A stretch of DNA of 64,000 bases from Zygotorulaspora mrakii (lineage: Eukaryota > Ascomycota > Saccharomycetes > Saccharomycetales > Saccharomycetaceae). Every line of letters begins with the position of its first letter. Positions within the stretch are counted from its first letter, which is position 1. The notes under the pieces were generated by a model that was not told the origin of the DNA, did no database searches, and worked only from the letters and a program-made list of their open reading frames with translations. This document shows positions 41,028 through 51,710 of the stretch, piece after piece. The stretch lies in contig NC_050720.1 of assembly GCF_013402915.1 (NCBI RefSeq), forward strand, positions 558,001 through 622,000, in the 5' to 3' direction. The position numbers and the translations under genes are program-made.

Positions 41028-41128
41028 GGGGTGGTGGCTCAATGGTAGAGCTTTCGACTCCAGTTAAATCCTGGGACATCCACGGAATTGCAATCGAATG
41101 GTTGCAGGTTCAATTCCTGTCCACCTCA
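41028..41128 (+). tRNA. tRNA-Trp (CCA) with intron
   Basis: The acceptor stem is GGGGTGG (41028-41034) with CCACCTC (41121-41127) and discriminator A, one G-U pair included. The D arm is GCTC-AATGGTA-GAGC. The anticodon CCA is at 41060-41062, followed by G37. A 29-nt intron (41064-41092, starting TTAAATC) closely resembles that of S. cerevisiae tRNA-Trp. The anticodon stem is TTCGA/TCGAA and the T arm contains the B box GGTTCAATTCC. A T-run about 10 nt downstream is the Pol III terminator. Confidence 0.95.
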
Positions 41129-41145
41129 TATTTATTTTTTTTGCT
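41129..41145 (+). terminator. Pol III terminator of tRNA-Trp
   Basis: The sequence after the tRNA reads TATTTATTTTTTTTGC, with an eight-T run on the non-template strand. This is a standard RNA polymerase III stop. Confidence 0.8.
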
Positions 41146-41324
41146 TAAGTACACAAGCACGAGGTAGTCAAAATGATCAATTAGCAATTATGTCAGGTAT
41201 GATACTCGTCTAAGGTTTTTACTGTTAAAATATAATTCGATATTGTAAAATATATTAAAGAGATGACTTATAAGAATCAGAAACAAGACAATTGGTCCGT
41301 AAAACAAAATAAACGAAGTCAGAT

Positions 41325-41720
41325 GAAGCCCTAACAGAATGTCAATCGATACTGGAAAGATATTGGATGATAATCTATCGCGAGACGTTTACAATTCAGG
41401 AATCTGACTACGAAGGAGTCTATGGAATGGAACAAGAAATAACAGTTGTACTGTGGATTATATGGGGCTAGAAATGGTGTGATGACGATGAAAATTCTTC
41501 ACTCGTCGTCCTCTCTTATGGTTCAATAGGTGCGAAATATTAGGTATAAATACTGACGTATTTTCCAGATATTAATCCAAGTTCAATTAGTTTTATCTCA
41601 ATTCATGATATAGGAAATCAAGGACTTATATATCTTTATAATTGAATATCATAGTATTATCATCAATGTCTAACCAAGTTACTATCGACAACGCCGAAGA
41701 AAACATTCTTTCCAAATATT
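41325..41720 (+). repeat. LTR-like repeat copy B
   Basis: This is a continuous copy of the repeat also found at 40098-40875, lying about 200 bp downstream of tRNA-Trp in the same orientation as copy A. The best-conserved part is about 41513-41718, from TTATGG to ACATTCTTTCCAAATA. It lacks the ~370-bp internal segment of copy A. It is probably a decayed solo LTR. No coding or primer-binding sequences are visible between the copies, so they are unlikely to be the two ends of one intact element. Confidence 0.6.
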
Positions 41721-41896
41721 TACAATGTTTGTGATATCAATTATCGAATAATTTGTTACGTTTTTTTTTGCAATGACGCATTCAGGGTGACATTTTAATT
41801 CAAAATTAAGTTTTTCCTTCAAAACATTAAACCTGCATCACCTGACTCTGAGATCAATTTGTATTCGTCCCGATGAATGTTATGTGATTATTCCAA

Positions 41897-43675
41897 CTAT
41901 TTATCTACTAAGAAAAATATGTCTTTGAAGAGTTTTGCACTGTAAACAGTTGACTCCATTCTAGCACACAGCAGAAAAATTCCGCTGAATTTTCTATGGA
42001 GCGAATATGTTTCCTCTGGTGGGGGACTTAACCTTTCACTCAACATTAAGCCTATATTTGCTCTAATTCTATCCGATACGGTTTGATTTTTGAAACTGAA
42101 TGGTCGTGCAGTAGGGCCAGAAAAAGGCTCGCCTAATGTTATCACACTATTTACATGAGCGTCAACCATAGCCTGAGTTTCTAGTCCTGTTAAATATCCA
42201 AGCTTTTTAGAGTATTCGTAAACTTTTTCACGATCGTTGAGGGTGGCATATGATAGTAACTTTCTATAGTTTTGGATGAATTCTGATGGAAATGGTCTTG
42301 AAGCTCCAAAATCTAAAAGCTCAATTTTATTTGTCTTCGCATTATAGAGGAAATTTGCCCAATTAGGATCTGTTTGCATGTACTCAAATATTGCTATTTC
42401 TTCCAGACACAGACGCATTATAGTTTGTGAGATGAAATCTTTAACGTTCTGCGAAGTATTAAGTGGTAATTTCATTATTTCGGTTCCTTCCATATAAGAC
42501 ATTGTAATAACATTGGTCGTTGTCAGGTCTGCATAGACATGAGGAACAGCAAACACAGGATCATCCTTCAAAAGTTGTTCGAAATGTTGCAGTGCTCGGG
42601 ATTCCCTGACATAATCACACTCCCACTTTAGCTCTTTCCTGGCATTGGCAACAGTTTTATCTAGAAATAAACCCTTTGGCAATAGCCGAGAGGCACTCAA
42701 AAACATTAGGAGGTTGTTCAAATCGGAATCAATGGAATCCTTCACACCGGGGTATTGAACTTTTACGACTACCTTTTTACCATCGGGCAATGTAGCACGA
42801 TGGACCTGCCCTATACTTGCTGCAGCGATGGGAACTCTATCAAATTCTGCAAACTTTTTTGTCCATTCTTTTCCCAGTTCCCGTCTCATAACTTTCTCAA
42901 GTTGTCTATGTGGCATATAGTTAGCACTATTTTGCACGCGGGATAGAATTTCATACAGTTGTTTAGGCAGTACTTTATCATCTTGAAATGACATCATTTG
43001 TCCAATTTTGAGAGCAGCGCCTCTCATTTGGGAAAATTTTTTGGCAATCATTTCAATATTTGAATCGGAATAAATAAGAGATTTCCAAGTGGGTGATTGG
43101 CCCTGAACAACTTTTGTCAGGCCTTCTGAAGCCGCCATTATTCCAACACCTGCCGCCAATGACCCATAGTGGAACAAACGCGAAATACGCGAGGATGGTA
43201 CTTTCGAACTTTGAAGCTCTTCACGCTTTCTCTCTGTTTCTTGCTCTTGATTCTCTTGGTTCACTAGCTGCTACTATTCATTTTATTTTTTGATGTCAGT
43301 CAGTTAAAATTAAAAAAATGTAATTTTTGCATAGAATTTTGCAGGCTGCAGACCTCTCCACGAGAGCGACCATCATGAATTACATACTTTTTGTCCTTTT
43401 GAGTAGGAGGAGTAATTTCTGACGCCAGATAATTTTTTCTGTTTCTTGCGTTGTTGGGATAAATTCTTCGACCTTATTTCTTCAGACAGCTGCCTGGCCT
43501 CATTCCATTGAGGGTCATTGAACCATTGATACTGCATCAAAATAGGCCTAGTAAGAGTGGAAGTGCTGGCCCACTGCGCAAAAGAATCTCTGGCAATCGT
43601 GCAAGATCCCTTGAGGACTTCTTTCGAAGATGACACGAGACAAAAGGCATAATATAAACTACGTCTCTCAATCAT
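41897..43675 (-). CDS. COQ8: Coq8, ADCK3-type atypical kinase for coenzyme Q synthesis (two exons)
   Basis: Exon 1 is 43675-43388 (96 codons), the intron is 43387-43268 and exon 2 is 43267-41897, giving 552 residues (S. cerevisiae 501). Without splicing, exon 2 has no ATG and no mitochondrial presequence. Exon 2 carries the UbiB hallmarks: K-I-G-Q (KxGQ) after G-A-A-L, the Ala-rich A-A-A-S-I-G-Q-V nucleotide loop, Q-T-D-P-N-W-A-N-F-L and L-L-D-F-G-A-S-R. Coq8 supports the CoQ synthesis complex on the matrix face of the inner membrane. Exon 1 is a basic helical module ending in W-F-N-D-P-Q-W-N-E-A. Its start uses the first in-frame ATG; an upstream TTG is not credible. Confidence 0.88.
43268..43387 (-). 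other. COQ8 intron (120 nt, phase 0)
   Basis: The donor is GTATGT (43387-43382). The only branch-like sequence is TAACTGACTGAC, with overlapping AACTGAC (43305-43299) and GACTGAC (43301-43295). The acceptor is one of a tandem set, TAG-TAG-CAG-CTAG. Only cuts ending at 43271 or 43268 keep the frame; they differ by one Gln codon. The first TAG would leave an in-frame stop, and the last gives a TGA in frame. Read-through into the intron stops after four codons. Confidence 0.85.
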
Positions 43676-46519
<2,844 letters not shown>

Positions 46520-47057
46520 GAAGTTCCGATTTTGGTCATATTGTAAATCATTTTTTTTCTGTTGTACTTTCACCAATTTTCTTTTTTTTCAGATCTTTCC
46601 TATCCTTAATAGTACCCTGATGGTATAACCAGAAGAAAGCTGCATTTCTCAAAATATATAAATATATAACGTACATATGAACTTGCGTTAAAGAGCATTA
46701 GGCTATCAAGACGTAGAGGAATCAATTCGTTGTTCGGAAACAACTAACTTCAAAAGTACAACTCCAACTAGCGATTTACTTTAGAGGGTAGGTTAGTCAG
46801 ATAAGACACTACATAATAGATTAAAGTCAATAATATTCTATTCTAAAGATGCTTAATAGTGAAATATGTCACCTGATCAAACTTTAATGTACGTGTACAA
46901 TGATATCTCCAGGAAAATTTTTTTTCCCATCAATTACTTTTTGTGCAATACAGAAGATCTTATATAAGCAGGGAGGCAGTGCTTGTATCCAGATAGCAAC
47001 AACGACAAGAGCTTCACCACAGCAAGACGGATCAAGGAAGTGTATTCACGGGTTATC
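46520..47057. other. PRP43-NAB2 intergenic region
   Basis: About 540 bp, AT-rich. S. cerevisiae has GPG1 (YGL121C, 126 codons) here, but no reading frame of that kind is present. A T-rich stretch before 46935 and TATATAAGC at about 46961 are the likely NAB2 promoter elements. Confidence 0.55.
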
Positions 47058-48626
47058 ATGTCGCAAGAGGAGTATACGGAGAATCTAAAAGTGATCGTCG
47101 CAGAGAAGCTGAGTACTTTGCAGGGCTTTACTGAGGATATCAAATATGTTGCTGAATATATCGTATTACTAATGGTCAACGGTGGCACTGTGGAGACAGT
47201 TGTACAGGAACTGTTGACCTTGTTCGATTCTGTGCCGGCGGAATCACTCATGGACGTTGTGCAAACAGCGTTTTTTGCATTGGAGGCTCTGCAACAGGGT
47301 GAAACAGTAAATAGCATTGTCAACAAGATAAGAGGGGTTCCTGAAGTTCAGTCACAACAGATGGCACTACCTGCACAGCAACAGCAACAACAACAGTCTC
47401 AACGAGAAGCCCAGCCTCTGAGTCAACAGCATCAGCAATTAGAATCCGGGGAGTATCGACAACCGCAGCAGGTACCTTCTGCCTTCAGCGGAATTGTTCC
47501 ACTGGCGAATCAAGACAATCGAGAGGCCCCGCAATTCACACTCACTGGATTCCAACCACAATTTGATCAACAACGTGCTACTAGTAACACAGGAAGACCA
47601 AGAGGGGGTGCTCGTGGCGGAAGAGGTTCACTGCGTGGTGCATCCCGCGGGAGCCATCGGAACAATAATAATTCGAGATTCAATCCGCTTGCTAAAGCAC
47701 TCGGTATGGAGAGCGATCCTAATAGTAACTCGAGTAACGTGCATCATAGAAAGGAGGGACGTTGTAAAGTTTTTCCTCGTTGCCCATTAGGAAAGACGTG
47801 CCCACATGCCCATCCTACGAAAGTGTGTAATGATTATCCAAATTGCCCTAAGCCAGCCGGGACATGTGAATATTTACATCCAAATCAAGACGAAGATTTA
47901 ATGAGAGAAATCGAACGAACAAGGGATGAGTTTCAACAGAGAAAAGCGGCTATATTGGCAGCAAGAAGCAAACCTATTAGAACAGGCATTGTTCTTTGTA
48001 AATTTGGTCATTTATGCACAAATCCGATGTGTCCATTTGGCCATCCAACACCTGCGAACGAAGACGCTAAAGTGATTGATTTGGTATGGTGTCCAGATAA
48101 TTTGAACTGTACAGATCCCAATTGTAAGCGTGCACATTCTTCGATCTCCAAGATCAAGCAAGTTCAACCGATGGGCAAAGCTAAAAACATTGCTACTTCT
48201 GGTGAATCATATTGTTCAAAACCGATGGGCAAACCGATTGAGAAATCTCTAGAGCAATGTAAATTTGGTGCTCATTGTACCAACAAACGTTGTAAATATA
48301 GACATGCGCGTTCCCATATAATGTGTCGAGAAGGTGCAAACTGCACCAGAATAGATTGTTTGTTTGGTCATCCAATCAATGAAGATTGTAAATTTGGAGT
48401 AGCCTGTAGGAACGCGTACTGTCTTTTCAGACATCCAGAAGGAAGAGTCCTGCCCGAAAAAAAATACGATGCTTCATCAAATGCAAATTCAACCTCGACA
48501 AGTGAGAGGGTGTTTGCGATGCCGGAAAGTGCAGCCATCGAACCTGTTGCGGACCAAAATCGGGGAGAACAACTATTTGCAGCAACGAATTCTCAACAGG
48601 TGGATCATGATACTGACATGGCATAA
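47058..48626 (+). CDS. NAB2: Nab2, nuclear poly(A)-binding protein
   Basis: From the ATG at 47058 (M-S-Q-E-E-Y-T-E-N) the protein has 522 residues (S. cerevisiae 525). The frame extends upstream only to a TTG. The order of parts is a PWI-like N-terminal domain (about 1-95), a Gln-rich stretch (about 100-140), an RGG region (about 180-200) and seven CCCH zinc fingers (about 235-465). The last three have C-K-F-G or C-R-E-G starts and x-x-H-x ends. Nab2 limits poly(A) length and couples mRNA to Mlp1 and export. It is convergent with RPS2. Confidence 0.95.
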   Translation: MSQEEYTENLKVIVAEKLSTLQGFTEDIKYVAEYIVLLMVNGGTVETVVQELLTLFDSVPAESLMDVVQTAFFALEALQQGETVNSIVNKIRGVPEVQSQQMALPAQQQQQQQSQREAQPLSQQHQQLESGEYRQPQQVPSAFSGIVPLANQDNREAPQFTLTGFQPQFDQQRATSNTGRPRGGARGGRGSLRGASRGSHRNNNNSRFNPLAKALGMESDPNSNSSNVHHRKEGRCKVFPRCPLGKTCPHAHPTKVCNDYPNCPKPAGTCEYLHPNQDEDLMREIERTRDEFQQRKAAILAARSKPIRTGIVLCKFGHLCTNPMCPFGHPTPANEDAKVIDLVWCPDNLNCTDPNCKRAHSSISKIKQVQPMGKAKNIATSGESYCSKPMGKPIEKSLEQCKFGAHCTNKRCKYRHARSHIMCREGANCTRIDCLFGHPINEDCKFGVACRNAYCLFRHPEGRVLPEKKYDASSNANSTSTSERVFAMPESAAIEPVADQNRGEQLFAATNSQQVDHDTDMA

Positions 48627-48983
48627 ACAGTGGAATATTTTCATATAGTGCGACTGAAATGAGTCGATCAAATTTCGTATTCTTATCGAAAGTTTATTAA
48701 TATTGTATCATTAAAAAAAAATAAAAAAATAAAAAAAAAAACATTTTAGAAAGTTTATCAAAGAAACCATTTGCATAAACGGTTGTTTTTAAATCTTGTA
48801 AATGAAAACACTAGTAGAATACTCTTGTATTTTTTCCTTTCAGTTCAACGTTAAAAGGGTTTAACGTTTCTCTGATTGCCGAGATGAAACCGAGAGAACA
48901 CAAGATAAAAGTTGAAAAGTGAAAGTATGGCAACTACAAAAATATACTATAAATCGAAAATTATAAACAATGTATTTTGGCAA
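48627..48983. other. Convergent NAB2-RPS2 3' region
   Basis: About 355 bp between two stop codons. It contains an almost pure A-run with scattered T (about 48712-48742), and probably the poly(A) signals of both genes. No gene was seen. Confidence 0.5.
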
Positions 48984-49775
48984 TCAGAATCTCTTCTTCT
49001 CAATGGCTGCTTCATCAGCATAAACATCCAATGGGGAAACTGGTAAAGCATGTTCGGTCCACAAGTTTGGAGTCAAGAAACCGTAGGTGTTACCAATAGC
49101 AACGAAAGCAGCTTTCAAAGTGTTTTCCAAAGTTCTGGTGGAACCGTTGGATTGGGTGTAACAATCTTCCAAACCGGCCAATTGCAACAATTTCTTGACA
49201 GCTGGAGAAGCAACGATACCGGAACCTCTTGGAGCTGGGATTAATCTAACGATAACGGAACCACACTTACCAGAAGTCTTGGTGGCCAAAGAGTGTGGTT
49301 GACCCAAGTTGTTACCCCAGTAACCTCTTCTGATTGGAATAACAGACAACTTGGCAATGATGATACCGGCTCTGATGGCACCAGCAACTTCCTTGGCGGT
49401 CTTGATACCCAAACCGACATGACCGTTGGAGTCACCAACGACGACAACTGCCTTGAATCTGGTTCTTTGACCAGCTCTGGTCTGCTTTTGGACTGGCTTG
49501 ATGTTCATAACTTCATCAGACAAGCTTGGCAACAAGGTGTCAATGATTTGGAACTCCTTGACTGGCAAAGAGTGTAGGAAGATTTCCTCAATGCTGGTGA
49601 TCTTACCAGCCTTGACTAATCTACCCAACTTGGTGACTGGAGTCCAGCCTTTTTCTTCCACATTTCTGCCACCTCTTCTACCTTGACGGCCCTTGTTTCT
49701 GCCACCGAAACCACCTCTTCTTGGGGCTTGGGATGGAGCACCACCTTGGGCTGGAGCACCGGCTTGTTCAGACAT
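48984..49775 (-). CDS. RPS2: Ribosomal protein uS5 (Rps2)
   Basis: The 263-residue protein (S. cerevisiae 254) has an N-terminal Gly/Arg-rich tail (about 15-40), the target of arginine methylation. The S5 double-stranded-RNA-binding domain follows ([14 protein letters not shown]), then the C-terminal S5 fold ([12 protein letters not shown]). It sits at the mRNA entry channel of the 40S subunit and affects decoding accuracy. Codon use is strongly biased, as expected for a highly expressed gene. No intron is visible. A Rap1 site lies just upstream. Confidence 0.98.
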   Translation of the reverse strand: MSEQAGAPAQGGAPSQAPRRGGFGGRNKGRQGRRGGRNVEEKGWTPVTKLGRLVKAGKITSIEEIFLHSLPVKEFQIIDTLLPSLSDEVMNIKPVQKQTRAGQRTRFKAVVVVGDSNGHVGLGIKTAKEVAGAIRAGIIIAKLSVIPIRRGYWGNNLGQPHSLATKTSGKCGSVIVRLIPAPRGSGIVASPAVKKLLQLAGLEDCYTQSNGSTRTLENTLKAAFVAIGNTYGFLTPNLWTEHALPVSPLDVYADEAAIEKKRF

Positions 49776-49830
49776 TATGATTTATTAGTATGGGGTTTCG
49801 AAGTAAGTGTCGGAATGGATCACGGAAAGT

Positions 49831-49842
49831 TGATGTATGGGT
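49831..49842 (-). promoter_or_regulatory. Rap1 site in RPS2 promoter
   Basis: ACCCATACATCA, read on the minus strand, is a close Rap1 match and lies about 55-65 bp upstream of the RPS2 ATG. Rap1 drives most yeast ribosomal protein genes with Fhl1-Ifh1. The site is closer to the ATG than the usual 200-400 bp. Confidence 0.7.
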
Positions 49843-49979
49843 AACTTTCAATCGACAATAAAAACACAATTTATTTGTAGGCCATCAAAGAGCTAATTGC
49901 AACAGCAGTCCAGTTCTTTTCACTCCATCGGCCATCAAACGTCAAACACCTACAGCTCCACCTACCGCTGCGCTCTACA

Positions 49980-50004
49980 GATGCCAGCGCCAGGCGCTGG
50001 CATC
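49980..50004. repeat. 25-bp perfect palindrome
   Basis: GATGCCAGCGCC (49980-49991) and its exact reverse complement GGCGCTGGCATC (49993-50004) flank a single A. It sits about 205 bp upstream of the RPS2 ATG at the edge of the GC-rich island. A shorter inverted repeat, GTCGTCG-CAAA-CGACGAC, follows at about 50037. Confidence 0.9.
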
Positions 50005-50709
50005 AGCTTGCCCACTGAAACTTTTTTTCGCATCGTGTCGTCGCAAACGACGACTTGCTCTGCGTCTGCGTGTCGTCGAGACCGTGAAGTCAGACATAGA
50101 CATGAAAAAGACAGCTCCGACATGGGCGCCGTGGTGTGCGGACGTACGAACCATCCGCACACAAACCCACACACTGCACCAAGACCACGAAAGCAGTCCC
50201 AACGACGCTGCGCACCACATACGGCGCACACTTCTTGTCATGCCACTTCTACCTGTCCGAGCTGACGGCCCGACGCGCCATCTCCGAAGTGCCCGCCGAT
50301 ACCTCCTTCGGCTCGCCACTTCCGACCGCCAGGCGGACTTCCCAACGCCAAACGCCGTTCTTCCCATTGGTGCAGGGGCACGCAGCCTCCCCGGTACACC
50401 ACACCATCCCGACACCACACCACAAGCCATACCAACCCCTTCTCTCTTCCCCGCCGTCGCAGGCGGGGTAACCCGCCACTCCGTATCATTCCGTCCGAGA
50501 GCGATCGCTATCTATTCTTTGCTTGCTGCATTGATCCGAAGATAACGCTTCAGCGGCGGCAGCGGCAATTTGGATCAGAAGGGGAGCAATAAAGAATCGA
50601 AACATAGTAGGCCCAGATATGGCATATCCATAGGGAGAGAGGCCAGGGGGGCCTCAGGTGGGACCGAAAGGAGACTGATGTGGAGAGAGGAAATGGGAAA
50701 TGCGAAACG

Positions 50710-50754
50710 GGAAAACAAGGAAAACAAGGAAAAGATGGAAAACTTGGAAAATCA
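50710..50754 (+). repeat. Five tandem 9-nt GGAAAANNN units
   Basis: Five consecutive 9-nt units each start GGAAAA (GGAAAACAA twice, then GGAAAAGAT, GGAAAACTT, GGAAAATCA). They lie 150-190 bp upstream of the OM14 start, in its promoter or 5' leader. Confidence 0.85.
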
Positions 50755-50901
50755 GTCGCAAAGAATACTTCATACTTAAATAGATAAACTCGTTTACACT
50801 AACCATAACGCACTTAAGAGAACGCATTCTAGTTTGCAACAAGGGTTGAACTTCTAAGTGAGGCTTGAATTCATCTACATCGATTTAGCACCAAACTAGA
50901 T

Positions 50902-51430
50902 ATGTCTGAGTATGTGAGAGTTTATTTTGGCAACCCGTAGGTGGGAAGATGGCGTTTCTTTGTACTAACAGTTGGGCTTGAATTTGCGCATATACGTTTT
51001 TGTTGAAAGACCTACCTCTGATCATTCGAAACATGTTGAAAAGAAGGCTGAAGAGCTGAAGAAGGATGCTGAGAAATATGAGTCTAGTATCTTGGCCAAG
51101 TTGAAACAGATTGGGAATCGTGTGAAGTCGTCGTTGATCACGACGAAGGCGTACGTGGAGCAGAAGGGCGCTTCTGGGGCCAGTTCCGCCAGGATTTTGG
51201 CGTGCAAGACGGGCAGACAGTTGCAGAACCCAGTTATCTTGGTTAACGTGCTCCTGGGCTCCAGTTTCGTAACTGCGTTGTTGACCGGTTACGCCAAATA
51301 CGACGCCAGATACTTGAGGGATAAGTCGGACGCTGTCATATTAACAACGGTGGGTTCAATCACGGCAATACTTGCATTGGATACTGTATTATCCGTTAAA
51401 TATTATCCTAAATTTGATAAAAAAAAATAA
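50902..51430 (+). CDS. OM14: Om14, mitochondrial outer-membrane protein (two exons)
   Basis: Exon 1 is only 8 nt (50902-50909, ATGTCTGA), the intron is 50910-51009 and exon 2 is 51010-51430. The 142-residue product starts M-S-E-P-T-S-D-H and has a Lys/Glu-rich helix. It then shows Q-N-P-V-I-L-V-N-V-L-L-G-S-S and N/D-A-R-[FY]-L-[KR] blocks shared with S. cerevisiae Om14 (134 residues), two or three hydrophobic segments, and K-Y-Y-x-K-F-D-K-K at the end. In yeast Om14 is an abundant integral outer-membrane protein and a receptor for ribosome-bound nascent-chain complex. S. cerevisiae YBR230C also has a 5' intron, so this one is ancestral. Confidence 0.9.
50910..51009 (+). other. OM14 intron (100 nt, phase 2)
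   Basis: Donor GTATGT (50910-50915), consensus branch site TACTAAC (50963-50969), acceptor GAAAG ending at 51009. The AG immediately after the branch site is too close to be used. Joining restores the codon GAA and an ATG start for a frame that otherwise begins at TTG. Confidence 0.9.
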
Positions 51431-51710
51431 CCGCACAAGTTTATATTCCAATCTCTTCCTTATATGATTATTCCACACAGGTTTCTCCAGGCTTCTCACC
51501 ATGCAGCTGTGATATCGATTTGCTCAACTCTACGTAGTATACCTGTATATGTCTGTATAGGCGAGTTATCAAGTATGTTATCGGTTTCACGTGACCTTTT
51601 TTGACTTTGGCGGCAAAAGCGAGCTGGGGATAAACGAACAAGGATACAAATGCGAGTCGTGGGGCAAGCACTTTTGAAAGAGACACGGCGGCGAGGCTGC
51701 AGTCAGGGAT

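Larger units (their letters stand above)
39226..41896. other. tRNA-associated repeat region
   Basis: A 2.67-kb stretch without a confident protein gene. It holds tRNA-Trp (41028-41128) and two diverged copies of a repeat in the same orientation on either side of it, listed separately. A 114-codon minus-strand frame (39324-39668) begins with ATG but is not recognised. This layout is typical of yeast retrotransposon insertion zones around tRNA genes. Confidence 0.6.
49776..50901. other. RPS2-OM14 divergent region with GC-rich, strand-skewed island
   Basis: About 1.1 kb. From roughly 49900 to 50550 the DNA is GC-rich; two 60-nt lines that I counted (50221-50340) are 63 and 67 percent GC. It is C-rich on the plus strand. 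It contains palindromes, including one of 25 bp at 49980-50004 and GGCGGGGTAACCCGCC at about 50464. After about 50550 the plus strand becomes purine-rich, with a 9-nt repeat at 50710-50754. Overlapping long frames on both strands (up to about 150 codons) follow from the lack of AT-rich stop codons and show no recognisable protein. Confidence 0.7.

Noticed and set aside
40098..41720. A single complete Ty element with two LTRs
   Set aside because: The copies are about 90 percent identical, have a tRNA between them, and enclose well under 1 kb with no gag or pol coding sequence.
49975..50545. Overlapping 80-150-codon frames on both strands in the GC-rich island
   Set aside because: They overlap each other in opposite directions, have skewed Arg/Pro/His/Thr composition, no recognisable domain, and are explained by the scarcity of AT-rich stop codons.
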